Source of the DNA: Toxonevra muliebris
Taxonomy: Eukaryota > Arthropoda > Insecta > Diptera > Pallopteridae
Reading direction: 5' to 3'
DNA: 64,000 nucleotides
Assembly: GCA_963691655.1 (NCBI GenBank)
Contig: OY829328.1
Coordinates: 71,118,400-71,182,399 of the forward strand
This document shows positions 12,474 to 24,699 of the stretch, piece by piece. The position numbers and the translations under genes are program-made. Below the pieces are notes generated by a model. It was not told the DNA's origin and did no database searches. It saw only the letters and a program-made list of their open reading frames with translations. The number at the start of each line of letters is the position of its first letter. The first letter of the stretch is position 1.

Positions 12474-12508
<35 letters not shown>

Positions 12509-13600
12509 AAAAGAAAACATAACAACACTTTCATCCACATCCGAAAGCAGCAACATTTGTGGTTGAATGTGTGTATGTATGTACTATGTTGTTTTTGCAT
12601 TGTAAAACAATAACACAAAACAACAACAAACCCCATTTACTACTTTTTTAACCAAAAAAAAAAAAAAAATACATTCTTCCATGCATATATAAGTTTATAT
12701 GTATGCATGTTTGTATATAGAAACTGTATCCTGCCTTCAATATAAATTTTACAGCAGGCACATTCGGAATGAATAAATATATACCTATATATGTATGTGC
12801 ATAAGCAATCTCTTTGTGGATATTTGTATTAATTTGTATATGAATGTCTATCTATGAATGCTTATCTACATACATATATGAATAAATGTATGTATGTTAG
12901 TGTATACATACACCCATATACATGATTGTGGGGTAGGAAATATATTGAAATTCACATCCGTTTTGAAAAATTAATTCATTCATTGTTGCGGTTTCAATGA
13001 TGTAGTAATTGATGATGAATACAAAATGATTTACATCCATATTTGGTATGCACACACACACACACAGCAATGCAAATAGTAAATAATGTGTTTCGTATAT
13101 TCTTGGAATGTAGTAGAAACATCGAAGTTACAAACCAATTAACTTAAATATTTAATTTTCCTTCTTCAATCATATCATATACTTAGTTACAAATAAACAG
13201 GATATTAGATATACAAATTAATATTACACTTGATATTTAATATCTTTATCGAATTCTATCGCATGTCAAGGATTTATTTCAGAAGTTATAGCTTTTCATC
13301 CGTAAGAAAATCATGAATCTTTTGAGTACTTTTCAGGATTCAGCATCAAAACGGTGCGGCAGCGATAATTGGGTTCTTGTCTCGAACCTCTATTTTAACC
13401 AACCAACTTCTAAAGTTTTCATCTGCTTCTTCACTTTGTGTTATCCTTAAACTATGAAATCCTTGAAGTCCTTTGTGAATCGGTGCAATTCCTATGAGAA
13501 GGTAAGTAAGTAAGTTTGTTTCATTTTGTACTATGGAAAAACACAATTAACTCTAGGGAATCGTTTTGATAAACAAATCTTCATTTTAACTTAGGCTAGT
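11410..13600. other. no gene seen; microsatellite-rich spacer
   Basis: This stretch holds only simple repeats: ACATA-type runs near 11755-11830, (GT)n near 12280-12295, (CA)n near 12345-12362, (GAT)n at about 12474-12507, a poly(A) near 12650 and (CA)n near 13052-13066. Open frames over the GAT run are artefacts of the repeat. Confidence 0.6.
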
Positions 13601-13605
13601 GTACA

Positions 13606-13808
13606 TTAGGGTGGCCCTTAGCTATAGGTAATTTTTCAAAAGTAAAAATGTTGCTACTACCTTGCACTAATCTGGTTCCAAAAAACCAAGCTGTGCAAAA
13701 CTTCAGCTCCATCGGACAACTTCTTGGCGACCCTCAAATGCCGTGAAGTTGAAACATAGTATACGAAACTTTTAACTTCTTTCAAAAGCGGTCTGGTCTA
13801 CCCTATCT
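13606..13808. mobile_element. possible short MITE
   Basis: The segment begins TTAGGGTGGCCC and ends TGGTCTACCCTATCTT, giving imperfect inverted ends (TAGGGTGG against TAGGGTAG) about 200 bp apart. No clear target duplication was found, so the call is tentative. From 13810 to 14740 nothing else was recognised. Confidence 0.25.
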
Positions 13809-14749
13809 TAACCATTTTCTTGTTTCTTCTTAGAGAAATTTATTTGGACACATCCAGGAAATTGTGTAAGAACCTTGTGAATCAAATTTTTTAAAAGTAA
13901 ATCCTCACAATTCCTGAAACAGCATGAAAAATATAATCGCCCACAACTTCTATAGGAAAACGTAACGATGAGGAATTGTGGCGGATTCCGAAACGGCCGT
14001 CTGATTTGTCCGTCTCTATATACATTGTTGTTGTGATGACTACATTTGTTCATTAACCTGTTTATATATAACTTCAAATAACGAAATTGACATGAACTTA
14101 AGTCATGACTTTGAAAATTAACCTCTAGATTTAATTTTCATAGTCTCATAAAAAACTATCATGAACGTATTTTTATTTACAAGAATAATATCTATAGAAT
14201 CAGTTGTGAATTTCACAAGAATTTCACGAGAAAGTAACTCAGCAATCCTCAAACACATGGTTGTAGAAAACAGGGCAAATGTGATATATTTTTTTGGCAT
14301 TTTGCATTTTGTTTTCATAACAGTTGAAATTTCTATGGTAAAAATGAAAAACAGCATAACTGGAGTTAAAATGAAAAATATTTTATCACATATTTTTGAC
14401 AATAAATAATTAACTGATGGCGAATTTTTAAATAATTTTTAGAATTATACATTATTATACCACTTCAGTGGTCTGCTTCACTCAATCTTTTAAATCTCAT
14501 CGTGGCTGTTCGGAAAGGGTAAACGCAAAGAGCGAAGCCTGTCACAGTGTTATAGGGGATCTTCGCCTACAGACTTAAACAACTCAGCAGACAAACCATC
14601 TTCACCCGCAGCCATTATATTGTTTTCAACTGAACTGTTAAGACATCGTTGTTGTCGTCGGGGGATGGTACATGAACGTCATCAGTGGTAGGTCTGTCGC
14701 TGTTATAACCATTCAATAGCTGCCAGAAATGCCCACTCCATTACGTAAT

Positions 14750-15830
14750 TTCCCCCCCCCCTCCCCCCTTCTACTCCTCTTGGGAGCTTAGGGCTTTTAT
14801 TAGACATTTCCATCTGACTTTATTTTGTGCAGTCATTTTCACGTTTTACCATGTTGTGTTCATATTTGTTAATTCTAGATGTATTGAACGTCTCCAAGTG
14901 TTTTTTGGTCGCCCACGACGTCTTCTTCCTTGTAGATTCCATTCAAGCGCCATTCTTGTGATGCTGCCGGCTAATTTTCTTAAAGTGTGTCCCATCCACT
15001 TCCATTTTCTTCTCTTTATCTGTGTTGTTATTGATTCTTCGTTTGCAAGGTTCCAAAGGTCTTAATTTTTTATTAGGTTTGGCCAGAATATTCTGCATAT
15101 GATCTTTGAGTATTTGTTAATGAATTCTTGTAGTTTCTGGGTGATGTTGTTTGAAATTAACCAAGTTTCAGTTCCATATGTGAGTGCTAACTTTACACAT
15201 GCGTTGAATATTCGAATTTTTTTTCTCTGGAAATTTGTAAACTTCTCCATATTGGCTATAGTCGTCCAAACGCCGGTCTGGCCTTGTTGAGGCTGTGGAT
15301 GACATTTTCCTCCGCTTCACATAGGCAGCATAGTCATCATGCTGCCTAAGTAGCAGAATTTATCCACATATTGGACAGGCACACCTTCATTTGTGATGTG
15401 GTAACTGCTGTTGTTGTTAAATCTCATGGCTGTGGTCTTCTTGATGTTGATCTCGATGCCCACGTTGCGTGCTGCCCTGATTAGATTATCAGTTTTCGCT
15501 TGCATGTAGCTGAGCTTATGCGAGAACAGACATATGTCGTCTGCAAAATCGAAATTCTCGAGTTGATGTGTGAGACTTCATGTTATGCCCTTCCTTTGAG
15601 AACATACGTTTGCCATAACTTCGTCAAATAATATTGGGAGGAGAAGGGGTAAAAGTGAGCGTCCTTATGTGACTCCTGCGTTAGTGGTGAATAGCTCGCT
15701 GATAGTTCCATTGTGTAGTACTGCTAGCTCAGAATTCTCGTACATCGCTACCTTATCAGACCCTGGATATGTGTCACCAGATTTCGGTCGTCCCTCTTGC
15801 AGAAAGTTTATAATATTATCTTTTTCTTAT
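14750..15830 (-). mobile_element. RTE/CR1-like non-LTR retrotransposon relic
   Basis: The minus strand encodes reverse transcriptase blocks in order. They are a palm start near 15700-15600 (AVLHNGTISELF), the FADDICLFSH motif carrying the catalytic DD near 15550, a KTTAMRF...YVDKFCYLGSMM block at 15505-15317, and FNACVKLALTYGTETW at 15250-15062. A C-terminal RKWKWMGHTLRK...RRRRGRPKNTWRR block reaches about 14880. Several frameshifts and stops make it inactive. Confidence 0.7.
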
Positions 15831-16059
15831 AATTTTTTGGCGTGAAATTTTACTCATAATTTAACGCCAAAATATTACTTGACGCGTTAATTTTACACCT
15901 TGACATTCAAAATTACACACTGAATAGTAAACATTGAGTATCACAAATTTTTCCCCCTTTTTTTATTCCACTTGGGAGCATTATTAATATTATTATTGAT
16001 ACATTTGGGATGACCCGAAAGTGAGCCACTGCGACTTAGAAGATCTTTTGTATCAAGAC

Positions 16060-16400
16060 CCCAAATTAAGATAAAAGACTAGCTGCTGTCCTGATGAAGT
16101 GTAGAACATCTTTTGTGGAAGAGGTTCTAATTTTGTTAACTGTTAAAAACGGTTTGCTAGAAATACCCCTTCTTTGCCGAGCCAATGCTGGACATTCACA
16201 CAAAATGTGGAATATCGTCTCATCGTCCTCCATACATAGCCGACACTGAGTATCGTTTGACAGACCTAATTTATTTGGGTGGTATCTGACTGGATAGAAA
16301 TCCCACTAACAGTCTGAGATTCGTTTTCTTTAAGATATGAGAGCGAGAGGAAGAACGGAGGGAAGTTCCTTGTCCTGTCTATGACAGATGCCAATAAGAT
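16060..16400 (-). mobile_element. non-LTR retrotransposon C-terminal relic
   Basis: On the minus strand YHPNKLGLSNDTQCRLCMED is followed by DETIFHILCECPALA and a short tail ending at an LLS stop. This is the Cys-Cys-His-Cys end of an I/LOA-type polymerase. Only this terminal part could be read. From 16560 to 17550 nothing was recognised apart from the hairpin at 17363. Confidence 0.55.
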
Positions 16401-17362
16401 AGCGATTACTCCCTCGCTCACTTCTCTATAACTGATTTGGAGCTAGCCCGGACGATTCCACAAAATGAATCGGTGCCTGTGTACAGAGATGATGAACCCT
16501 GCCTAGAAACTCTTATAGAGCCAAGTTCTTTCCAACATTAATCCCCCAATTTTAGAAATATTATTGCTAAATAATTTTAAAAAAATTATTTTTGAGTCTA
16601 AAGCCTAAATATAAGCTTGACTGTCTGTGAGAACTTCCGTCCTTGCTTTTCTCTGATTAAGATTGTTTGTCATAATTCATACTTTTCTTAAAGCTAGTAA
16701 CTCGGCTTGAAATACTCTAGGTAGGTATTCCGAAACTTTGAGATTTTTTGAGAAGAAATGTGCACTGGCCATTCGTAATCCATTTAAGATTGATCAAGTA
16801 GGTTTCGAAGCCTCTTCCCGCTTTCTCATTTCCACTTCACTTTATATAATAAGTCCACAGCTAAGAATTTATGGAAATGACTTTTTTATTTAAGTCAATA
16901 GGCAAGATGTCTCAGGACAAAGTAAATAGGCATGCCTAAAACAATATGAACTGTTGATATCCAAAGAGAACTAAGTCATCAACAATTACAGCATGATCTG
17001 AGAAGAAGTTCGACGACTGCAGTTATTACCGACAACAGATACAGATACAATTAGTTTGGACTACTACTAATTCTTTATGGCAAACCTCATAATCAGATGC
17101 CTTGAAAATTTCAAAAACTGATACTCCATGAAAAGCTATTTCTTAGAAATTTTTACTCTTCTCAGCCAAGAGATGAATCCATGAGAAAAAAAAATTGATT
17201 TCTTATTTGTTTGTTTTTCCCCTGATCTGAATATCGAAGCCTGCCATTCTACGCTCTAGTTCATTCAAATACCCCTCACGTCACAGTGAGCTTAAAAGCT
17301 TTTAAGTGTTTCCTTAAGCATTATCCATACACAGCCATCTGTTTTGCTTTCCGTTTGTTACT

Positions 17363-17399
17363 TTTCACATGATTTTTCAATCAAAAAAATCATGTGAAA
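17363..17399. repeat. perfect 15 bp hairpin
   Basis: TTTCACATGATTTTT at 17363-17377 is perfectly complementary to 17385-17399 across a 7 base loop. No gene or terminator context was found. It may be the remains of a small palindromic element. Confidence 0.45.
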
Positions 17400-17554
17400 T
17401 GTATATGTTTGACTTCAAGTTTCTCTAACATTACCAGCTTTTAAAAAATTATATTTAACGGTATATATAGATTGTTGTAGACCACTTTTCAAACTCCTGA
17501 TTCGAAACAAAAAAAAGATGCAGTTTTGAAGTGTTGATAACATATAAATGTAAT

Positions 17555-17895
17555 GAATTATTGGTTAAGATTAATTAGATGTACACAGATGTACTTATTT
17601 TAATAACATGATAAGTAACAAAATCAAAAATCTAAATAATGCGATAATAAGTTTTGGAAAAAGGCCTACAGTTGTTATTTTGGATACATTAATGTCATAT
17701 TCTTGTGTACCTACATGTATTGAATAATATTTAATTGCCAAACCCTTTACAGTGTAGGTAGACAAACATGACATTTACTTAATAGTATGGACGAATAATA
17801 TAATTTTTTAGAAAATATGTCACTTATCATGTTATTGAAATAAGAATATCCCTCAGATATACCTAGTTATTTAGATTGGCTAAGAATTTTTGTTA
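17555..17895. mobile_element. palindromic MITE-like element
   Basis: The arms are imperfect inverted copies. The CTTATTTTAATAACATGATA word near 17594 pairs with the stretch ending near 17847, and AATGTCAT...TGTACCTACA near 17690 pairs with the segment near 17760. The symmetric centre is about 17725. This is typical of a short non-autonomous DNA transposon. Ends and target duplications are not certain. Confidence 0.45.
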
Positions 17896-18085
17896 ACAAA
17901 TTTTAAAAATTGAAGATTGTCATTCCATTAATTTAGTTAACGATTTCAGGAGTCTTCAAAACAATTGTTTCATAAGGCATCAATGTTATGAGGCTGGTGA
18001 GTACTTTATCGCTGTAAGATAGAATAAAAAATATAAAAAAATTTATGTTAAATATTTTTGAAAAAAAAGAAGAAAATGGGTGGCA

Positions 18086-18452
18086 ATTATTGAATCCGTA
18101 ATTTAAATTTTCTTACAAAAAATTGTGATATTATTGAAATTAATAACACTATACAATAGCAAAATATATCTGAGTTCTGGCCCGGTTTTTCTGGAGTATT
18201 TTTGGCCGCTGATAATTTTTTCAGATCAGAGCTGGTTTCGTGTATATGTATTCGTAAATCTTCGTTTTTGATAAGGTACTGACCCGGAAAATACTCCAGC
18301 AAAATTGGACCACAACTCAGATACTGTTTTAAAGTCTCATTTTGTGCAGTGTAATATTTCAAATTCTATATAAAATGTTTGAAAAATGTTTGAAAATGTT
18401 AATTTATATTAATCCAAACCGATTGATCTGCAATTACGGATTCAGTAATTTA
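18086..18452. mobile_element. MITE with 18-19 bp terminal inverted repeats
   Basis: The ends AATTATTGAATCCGTAATT and the reverse of AATTACGGATTCAGTAATT are nearly identical. Internal arms also pair (ATCTGAGTTCTGG...CTGGAGTATTTTT near 18169 with its inverse near 18280-18325). Length is about 367 bp. The open frame inside it is by chance. From 18455 to 19210 only an 18 bp direct duplication near 18563-18598 was noted. Confidence 0.6.
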
Positions 18453-19210
18453 CTTCATTGAATTTATAAAGTGGAGGGCATTGAAATATCGCACTTCTCC
18501 TCTATTTTCATATCATATTTCGATTGCCGTCACAAGTTTTGTCAAGAGCGTTTAGTTTTGTGCTGAATTGAGGCGTTTTGACGAATTGAGGCGTTTTGAC
18601 GATTTTTCAAGACTAAAAATCGCAGCCACAATTAAAACGCTCATAGCCGAATGAGATGCATCAAAATTGCAACAATCATAAATTTCACGACGAAGCTTTT
18701 ATGTCGACTTAGATCGATATTTTTTCATTGAGCAACAACGTGACAGAGTCTAATCAGCTGATTGGCAATAGAATATAGATTTGTCGCAAATAAATAAATA
18801 TTATTATGTGTAATGAAATTCAGTTAAAAATTTATAGAGAAAGTACTTGAACACAAATATTTGTATATAATTTAATTTTATAATAAAAAAGTGACTGTTG
18901 GTTTTCGATATAGTATTGAGTGCTACTATTTCGTTTAGTCGAACGAATTTGACCATAATTTTATTGTAACAGCATTTTTCAGTCGCTTCAAATCGTCGTT
19001 ACGCCGCCATTATGTTTAGGCTATAATCATTTACAACCGCCCTTAAATGAGCTTTGAGCTTCCCACATGTTATACACTATTACTGGAACTAAAAGTTCGC
19101 TACTCTGTATTTTTGCTTATTCATGCCAATCTCTTACATTAAATTTAACAAAAATGTGAGAAAAATCGAAACAAAAGTACACATTACCCAACACTGAACC
19201 TTTCATATGC

Positions 19211-21540
19211 TTACCCTTTCCTTCTGAAACTATTTCCATTTCCCAAAACGAACTCTAAATTCCGTGGCAGATCATCAAAGAAGCCATTCAAATTTAAATC
19301 TTCAACTGAACCATTGATATTCAGTAAAATAATATAAGTATGCTGACCGTACAAAGAACTAAAATTGAAAAGAAGTGTAAAAATAAAAACTTCCCGAAAA
19401 CTATAATAATTTCTTACCGTTTAACAGTTAAAATATTACGATTGAATGGCTTCACTAAAGCATCACCATCTTGCAAAGTTTTCTCACTACGCAACGCTTG
19501 CAATTGTTTGTAAACATTCAAATGGCTCATAGAAATTCCACGTTCACGTTTCAAATTCACTGATTTATAATCATCTCCCACAGGTAACCACGTTTTGCTA
19601 CCCTCCGAGAAGCCTGCATTTTTAGCATCATTCCATTGGAATGGTGTACGTGCAGGATCACGTGAACGAGATTCATAACCATCTTCAAAGCTATTACAAG
19701 CTTGAGGATCTACAGTATCATTCCATGAAATCCAAACGTCAGTCATGCCAATCTCTTCACCATAGTATGTGATACTGCAGCCGGGTAATGTTTTCAATAA
19801 AATATTAAACATATCAATGCGTTCTTTGCCATAACGTGAGCCAACACGATTCTTATCATGACTGCCAATCTGTAGGTATATAAAAAATTAAAACACTGAT
19901 TATAAGATCTATAAAAAGTGTATCTAGAAATTTATATTTACCACCCAGTTTGCCGTTTTACCTGGCGGTAAGCGTACCAACCAGCTATTAATTAATTCAG
20001 CATAATGATAAGCATCCGAATCAGGTTGCAAGTGGCTAATCATTTGAAAGTTGAAAGGGATTTGTGCGCCCTCTGATGTTCCATTACCATAATAATGGAA
20101 AACGATGTCGAGTGGGGACCAGGCTTCAACCATTAGAATGCTAAAACATATATATGAATTTTAAAATTAATTAAAATAGAGCGGAAGTCAAGATCGTAAT
20201 AGTAACTAACTAGAGATTTAATTATTTTATTGTATTTTCTTATTATGAATTGAACAGGTTAATGAAAGACTGTGATATTAAAAACTCAGCCTTTAATTCT
20301 TTCGAACGGTTAAATGGAAACATATCATTTAGATTAGAAATTGATTCATTTAGGAAATTATAAAATATTCAATCAGATCCCAGAAATGTGATTATTTATC
20401 CGAAAACAAGATTGCAAATTTGCAATATAATCTCAAAGATTAGAACTTTGAAAGATTTGAAGATTTATTTGGGCATAAAAAAGATTGCAATCACTGAATC
20501 AAATCACTTAAATGGAAATTCGATTAACAATTTTAAAAAATCTCCAAAAACAACGTTCTTAATTTTTGCAAATTACAAAACTTACCGCTCTTCTCCACCA
20601 TTTTCCTGCCAGTGCTTATCCAAAACGGCACGCCAATTATAAACCAACACAGGAGTCTCCGGTTGATCGCTGGTATAAATGTGATTCACATAACCATAAT
20701 CCTCGGGATCGTTATTCCAATCATTGCGTGGCTCATCAGGATAATTGCCATCAGCATCAGCTTCAATTTCATAACAATGATTTACAGCATCAATGCGGAA
20801 ACCATCAACTCCCTTATTCAACCAGAAACGTAAAACGTCCTAGGAAATTTACAAAAAAAAAAAAACGACTATATTATTCCCGCTTACTTTTTCCTCTACA
20901 ATTTCCTCCAACTTACTTCCATGGCTTCCCTCACTTTCGGATTGCGATAATTCAAATCTGGTTGTTTACGATGAAATTGATGAAAATAATATTCCTCACG
21001 TTCTTCATTCCATGTCCATGCCGAACCACGGAATATACTAACCCAATTATTTGGTGGATACCGAACGCCTTCAACAATTTTACCCGGATGCCAAATATAA
21101 TAGTCTTTATATTCTTTATCACTTGCTGCCGACTTTATAAACCATTCAGATTCATCACTCGAATGATTTGGTACAAAATCGAGTATAATACGTATACCAA
21201 GTTCCTTGGCACGTTTCACCATCCCTTCAAAATCTTCCATGGTACCGAAGAGCGGATCAACTGCAGTAAAATCGGATATATCATAACCAAAATCAGCCAT
21301 TGGTGATTTTAAAAACGGTGATAGCCAAGTGCCTGTGATCCCGATCTCTTTCAGATATTGTAAACTGCTTGTAACGCCATTAAGATCACCAATACCATTA
21401 CCATCGCTATCTTTAAATGAACGTGGATAGATTTGATAGAATGATCCCGTTTCCCACCATGATTTTTTCGCTACAGCGGTTGAGGATAATATGCCAAGGC
21501 ATATAAAAAGTGCCACCGCTACGGCCCAAAAGGATCTCAT
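19211..21540 (-). CDS. secreted alpha-glucosidase (maltase), GH13
   Basis: Five exons read as one 558-residue insect maltase: 21540-20917, 20839-20586, 20140-19942, 19869-19418 and 19358-19211, with GT-AG introns and matching phases. It hydrolyses terminal alpha-1,4-glucose from maltose and sucrose, normally in gut or saliva. Residues 1-24 are a signal peptide. GH13 regions are intact: DFVPNHSS from 121, GFRIDAVNH with nucleophile Asp225, LMVEAW with acid/base Glu298, and GSHDKNR with Asp364. So it should be catalytically competent. The C-terminal beta domain ends early at ..SFRRKG followed by TAA. That GGGTAAGC also reads as a splice donor, and fly maltases normally run ~20 residues further, so a last exon may have been missed. 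The start is the first Met, directly ahead of the signal peptide. It could belong to the Mal-A or Mal-B groups; which one is unclear. Confidence 0.9.
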
Positions 21541-22190
21541 CTCGTTGACTTTTGGAATACGTCTGAACTGCTGTAATGTCCACGCTCAACTCTTAAATTA
21601 TTACGTGTTTTGAATTTGCGTGGCTAGTTTTTCAATTATCAAATGGATAATCTTTATTGGCGACCACCATCAATAATGAAAATACTATGATTATATTTCG
21701 ATTATACTTCGATATGATTATATAAAGTTCAAATGAAATAATCTAGAATATTTTGTGATATTTTTTATAGTTTCACTGATAGCATGAAGCGATTTCAACT
21801 GAAGCGTAGTATTCGTGATAAGAATATGTAGTAGCAAGTGAACGTGGACTTCTAGAGAAAGTGTATGCTGTAGCGAGTGGAAAATTTAAGGTCCGTCTTT
21901 TGGAATGCATTCCATCCCATCTCGATAGGTAGTCCAAAACCAGGGACTTCTCTCGACAACGTTTCAGAATGAACTGCAGTTAGCAATAAAATAATATTGG
22001 TAACATTTGATGGCACGAAGTATCGTCCAGTACATAAGTATATTGATCAATATGGGTGAACGATGTGTCCCGGATTCGATGACGCACTGTACATTGGGTA
22101 GAGCTGTAAGAGAATGAAATCAATGGAGGGTATAAGTCATAAATGAAACATAATTTTTGCTGTTAAAAGTCCTTTTTGGAGTCACCATTT
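21541..22190. other. maltase upstream region, nothing else seen
   Basis: AT-rich sequence ahead of the maltase start. It must hold the promoter on the minus strand, but no convincing TATA box or initiator could be assigned. Confidence 0.3.
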
Positions 22191-22225
22191 GATTAGTCAT
22201 TTAGAAAAGTCTCTTTTGGAGTCAA

Positions 22226-23254
22226 GGGAATGCAATATTTTTTTATTTAAGTCATAGGAATGCAAATCTTATGACTTCAACATCAGTACTGCTTGAAAGT
22301 CACTTGAAGCCAATTGGGATTTGAAATCAATTGGAGCCACATGAGGCCACTTGGAGTCGATCGGAGTCACTTGAAATCAATTGAAATTTGAAGTCAATTG
22401 GAGTCGCTTGGAGTCAATTGGAGTCACTTGCAGTCAATTGTAGTCATTTGAAGTCAATTGGAGTCACTTGGAGTCAATTGAGATTCGAAGTCAATTGGAT
22501 ACAGTTGGAGTTACTTAAAGTCAAAAGGGAGTTGAAGTCAATTAGAGTTAAATGAAGTCACTTGAACTTAATTGAAGTCACTTAAAGTCAACTGTAGTCA
22601 CTTGAAGTCAATTGGAATCAATTGAAATTTTAAGTCAATTGGAATCAGTCAATTGGAATCACTTCAAGTCACTTGCAGTCAATTGGGATTCTAAAGTTAA
22701 TAGGAGTTACGTGAAGCCTATTGGAGTCACTTGAATTCAATTGGAGTCAATTGGGGTTTTGAAGTCAGTTGGAATCACTTGGGATCAATTGAGATTTGAA
22801 GTTAATTGGAAGCACTTGCAATCAAATGGAATGTGAAATCATACTAAGGACATATGAATGGAAAAATCTTCAGAGTCTTAAACATCAGTTGCAAATTACA
22901 ATATACGTTTTTCATTATTCGATTATTTTTCTCTCAAGAATCCAAAAAAATTAAATTATGTTTTCGGCTATAAATCTGATATGATATGACCCATATACAT
23001 TTAGCTACTTATTTTAGTATTCCCAATTGACTAATAGTGACTCTAATTGACATAAAATCCCAATTGAGTCGAAGTGACTTCAATCGACTCTAATTGACTG
23101 CAAAAGACTACAACTGACTTCGATTGGCTTCGAATTCCAATTGACTACATGTGACTTCAAGTGACTCTAAGTTTATTCAAGTGGCTTCAAATCAGTCATG
23201 ATTTTGAAGGCATACGATTTGCATTCCTATGACTGTAAAAAAGATTGCATTCCC
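22226..23254. mobile_element. foldback-like element with minisatellite arms
   Basis: The left end (GGGAATGCAAT at 22226, then GTCATAGGAATGCAAATC) reappears inverted at the right end (GATTTGCATTCCTATGAC near 23217, ATTGCATTCCC at 23244-23254). Between the ends the left arm (~22280-22830) is made of variants of AGTCAATTGGAGTCACTTGG. The right arm (~23025-23200) holds the same words in inverted orientation. A non-repetitive centre lies at about 22840-23020. Arms of short tandem repeats in inverted orientation are the hallmark of foldback elements. Weak homology reaches further out on both sides. Confidence 0.7.
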
Positions 23255-23997
23255 ACCAATCGGTAAACCCTGAAAAGACTTGAATTTAAGTGAAACATGT
23301 TATTCAATAACTGCAGTCAATTGCAATTTATTAACTGTGACTTCAAGGCATTACAATTAAATTAAATGAAATGAATTTTTCAGCTCTGACATTGAAATAA
23401 TCAGAAATATTTTTCTGGAACTGGCAGAAAAAAGCAAAATAATCTCCGCTGGAAGAAGAAGCCAAATTTGAGCCAGGCCACCTTGGTCTTCCAATTATCA
23501 AATAGCAAAATCTGTAATGTAAGCTAAAGTAAATTAAGTTTAAGTTTTAAAATTAAAATTCAAACTCGAATTCAAGCAGTTGAAATCAAATTTCTAAAAT
23601 GATCATAAAAAGTTAGCAACGAGAATTGCAGAAAGTGTTTTGAACTGCCTAGTCCTGAAGATTAGTACTTACTAATACCAGATTCTAACTGGACTTAGCA
23701 CAACTACGCTGAGCAGCCCTTACAAAGTTTAAAAACATATACAACAGAAATTACCATATGATCATGGCAACCTTCGATATCAATCTAATTGGTATTTTTA
23801 ATCAACTTGTCCAATAGTGTCCACATTTTTCAGCAGCATTAATACACACTTTTATTAAGCATTCATATTCGAACGAAAGTTTTATAATTTATAAATTCTT
23901 ATATTGAGAAAATGCACAAATATTAGCAAAACTAAACTAAAAAAGAAAAGTGCACATAAAGGTTTGTTCGATTTTAAAAATAGCAACAAAAAAGTAA

Positions 23998-24040
23998 CGC
24001 CATCTGTATGTCGGATTTCGCATTTGACATACAGATGGCG
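23998..24040. repeat. perfect 15 bp stem-loop
   Basis: CGCCATCTGTATGTC at 23998-24012 and GACATACAGATGGCG at 24026-24040 are exact inverted copies around a 13 base loop. No flanking gene explains it. From 23255 to 24120 nothing else was recognised. Confidence 0.6.
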
Positions 24041-24129
24041 ACTTCTTTCATATAATTTTTCTTCCTGCTGTTATTATTCCTCATTCATATTCGTATATAA
24101 GTAATTAGCTATTATTTATCATTTTATTA

Positions 24130-24375
24130 GAACACAAAGCCATGGGTATTTACATATGACTGGCCTAGGAGCTAGTGCCTTCTGCGCTTCTTGTGGTTGG
24201 GAGGAAGAATGTGAAGAGACGTCGGACCACTTTCTTAGTGTCTGCCCCGCTTTCTGCCAGATCAGAGTAAGCATATTTGGCACTGGGGTGTTGGGAGACG
24301 AACACCTGAGCTCTTTAACACTGCAGGATCGGCTAAGATTTATTAATAAATCTGGTAGATTTAAAGAATAGCAAA
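24130..24375 (+). mobile_element. non-LTR retrotransposon C-terminal relic
   Basis: A short open frame contains CASCGWEEECEETSDHFLSV and CPAF, then LTLQDRLRFINKSGRF before the stop. This is the standard Cys/His end of a non-LTR polymerase. Upstream parts are absent. Confidence 0.6.
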
Positions 24376-24699
24376 AAGGAACACAGGATATAGTACAATG
24401 GACGTAAAACTTGTCTGAGTGCTGTATTCTTGAATATTGCTTTTGCAGTTCCAACAAAAAAAAAAAGAAAAAAAAGTGATGGGCAAAAAATAGTTCCATT
24501 TTAGTACCGTACTTTAAATTGTTCCTGGAATATTTCATAAGGAATATGGGAGGTGTCACTTCCCCTTTTCCATTCCCACCCACATATTTCCAGTAGTATG
24601 ACATTCTCAATCGACGTTCTTGTGCGAAATTTATGTACTGTACCGTAAATGGTTCCAGATATATACCCAAAAAAGCATCTAATTTATATGGGAGGTGCC

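Noticed and set aside
12412..12636. Frames with runs of Ser or Asp on both strands
   Set aside because: Produced by the (GAT)n microsatellite at about 12474-12507.
13808..14409. Frames of about 90 codons on both strands
   Set aside because: Mutually overlapping, AT-rich and without motifs.
18087..18362. 91-codon minus-strand frame
   Set aside because: It lies wholly inside the palindromic MITE at 18086-18452 and has no protein motif.
20566..21306. 246-codon plus-strand frame
   Set aside because: It is the complement of the maltase exons on the other strand and crosses their introns.
22280..23200. CRISPR-like array
   Set aside because: Repeats are degenerate, have no constant spacers and change orientation; this is an insect genome and the structure fits a foldback element.
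24119..24670. 183-codon minus-strand frame
   Set aside because: Shadow of a plus-strand retroelement end with low-complexity stretches; no family resemblance.
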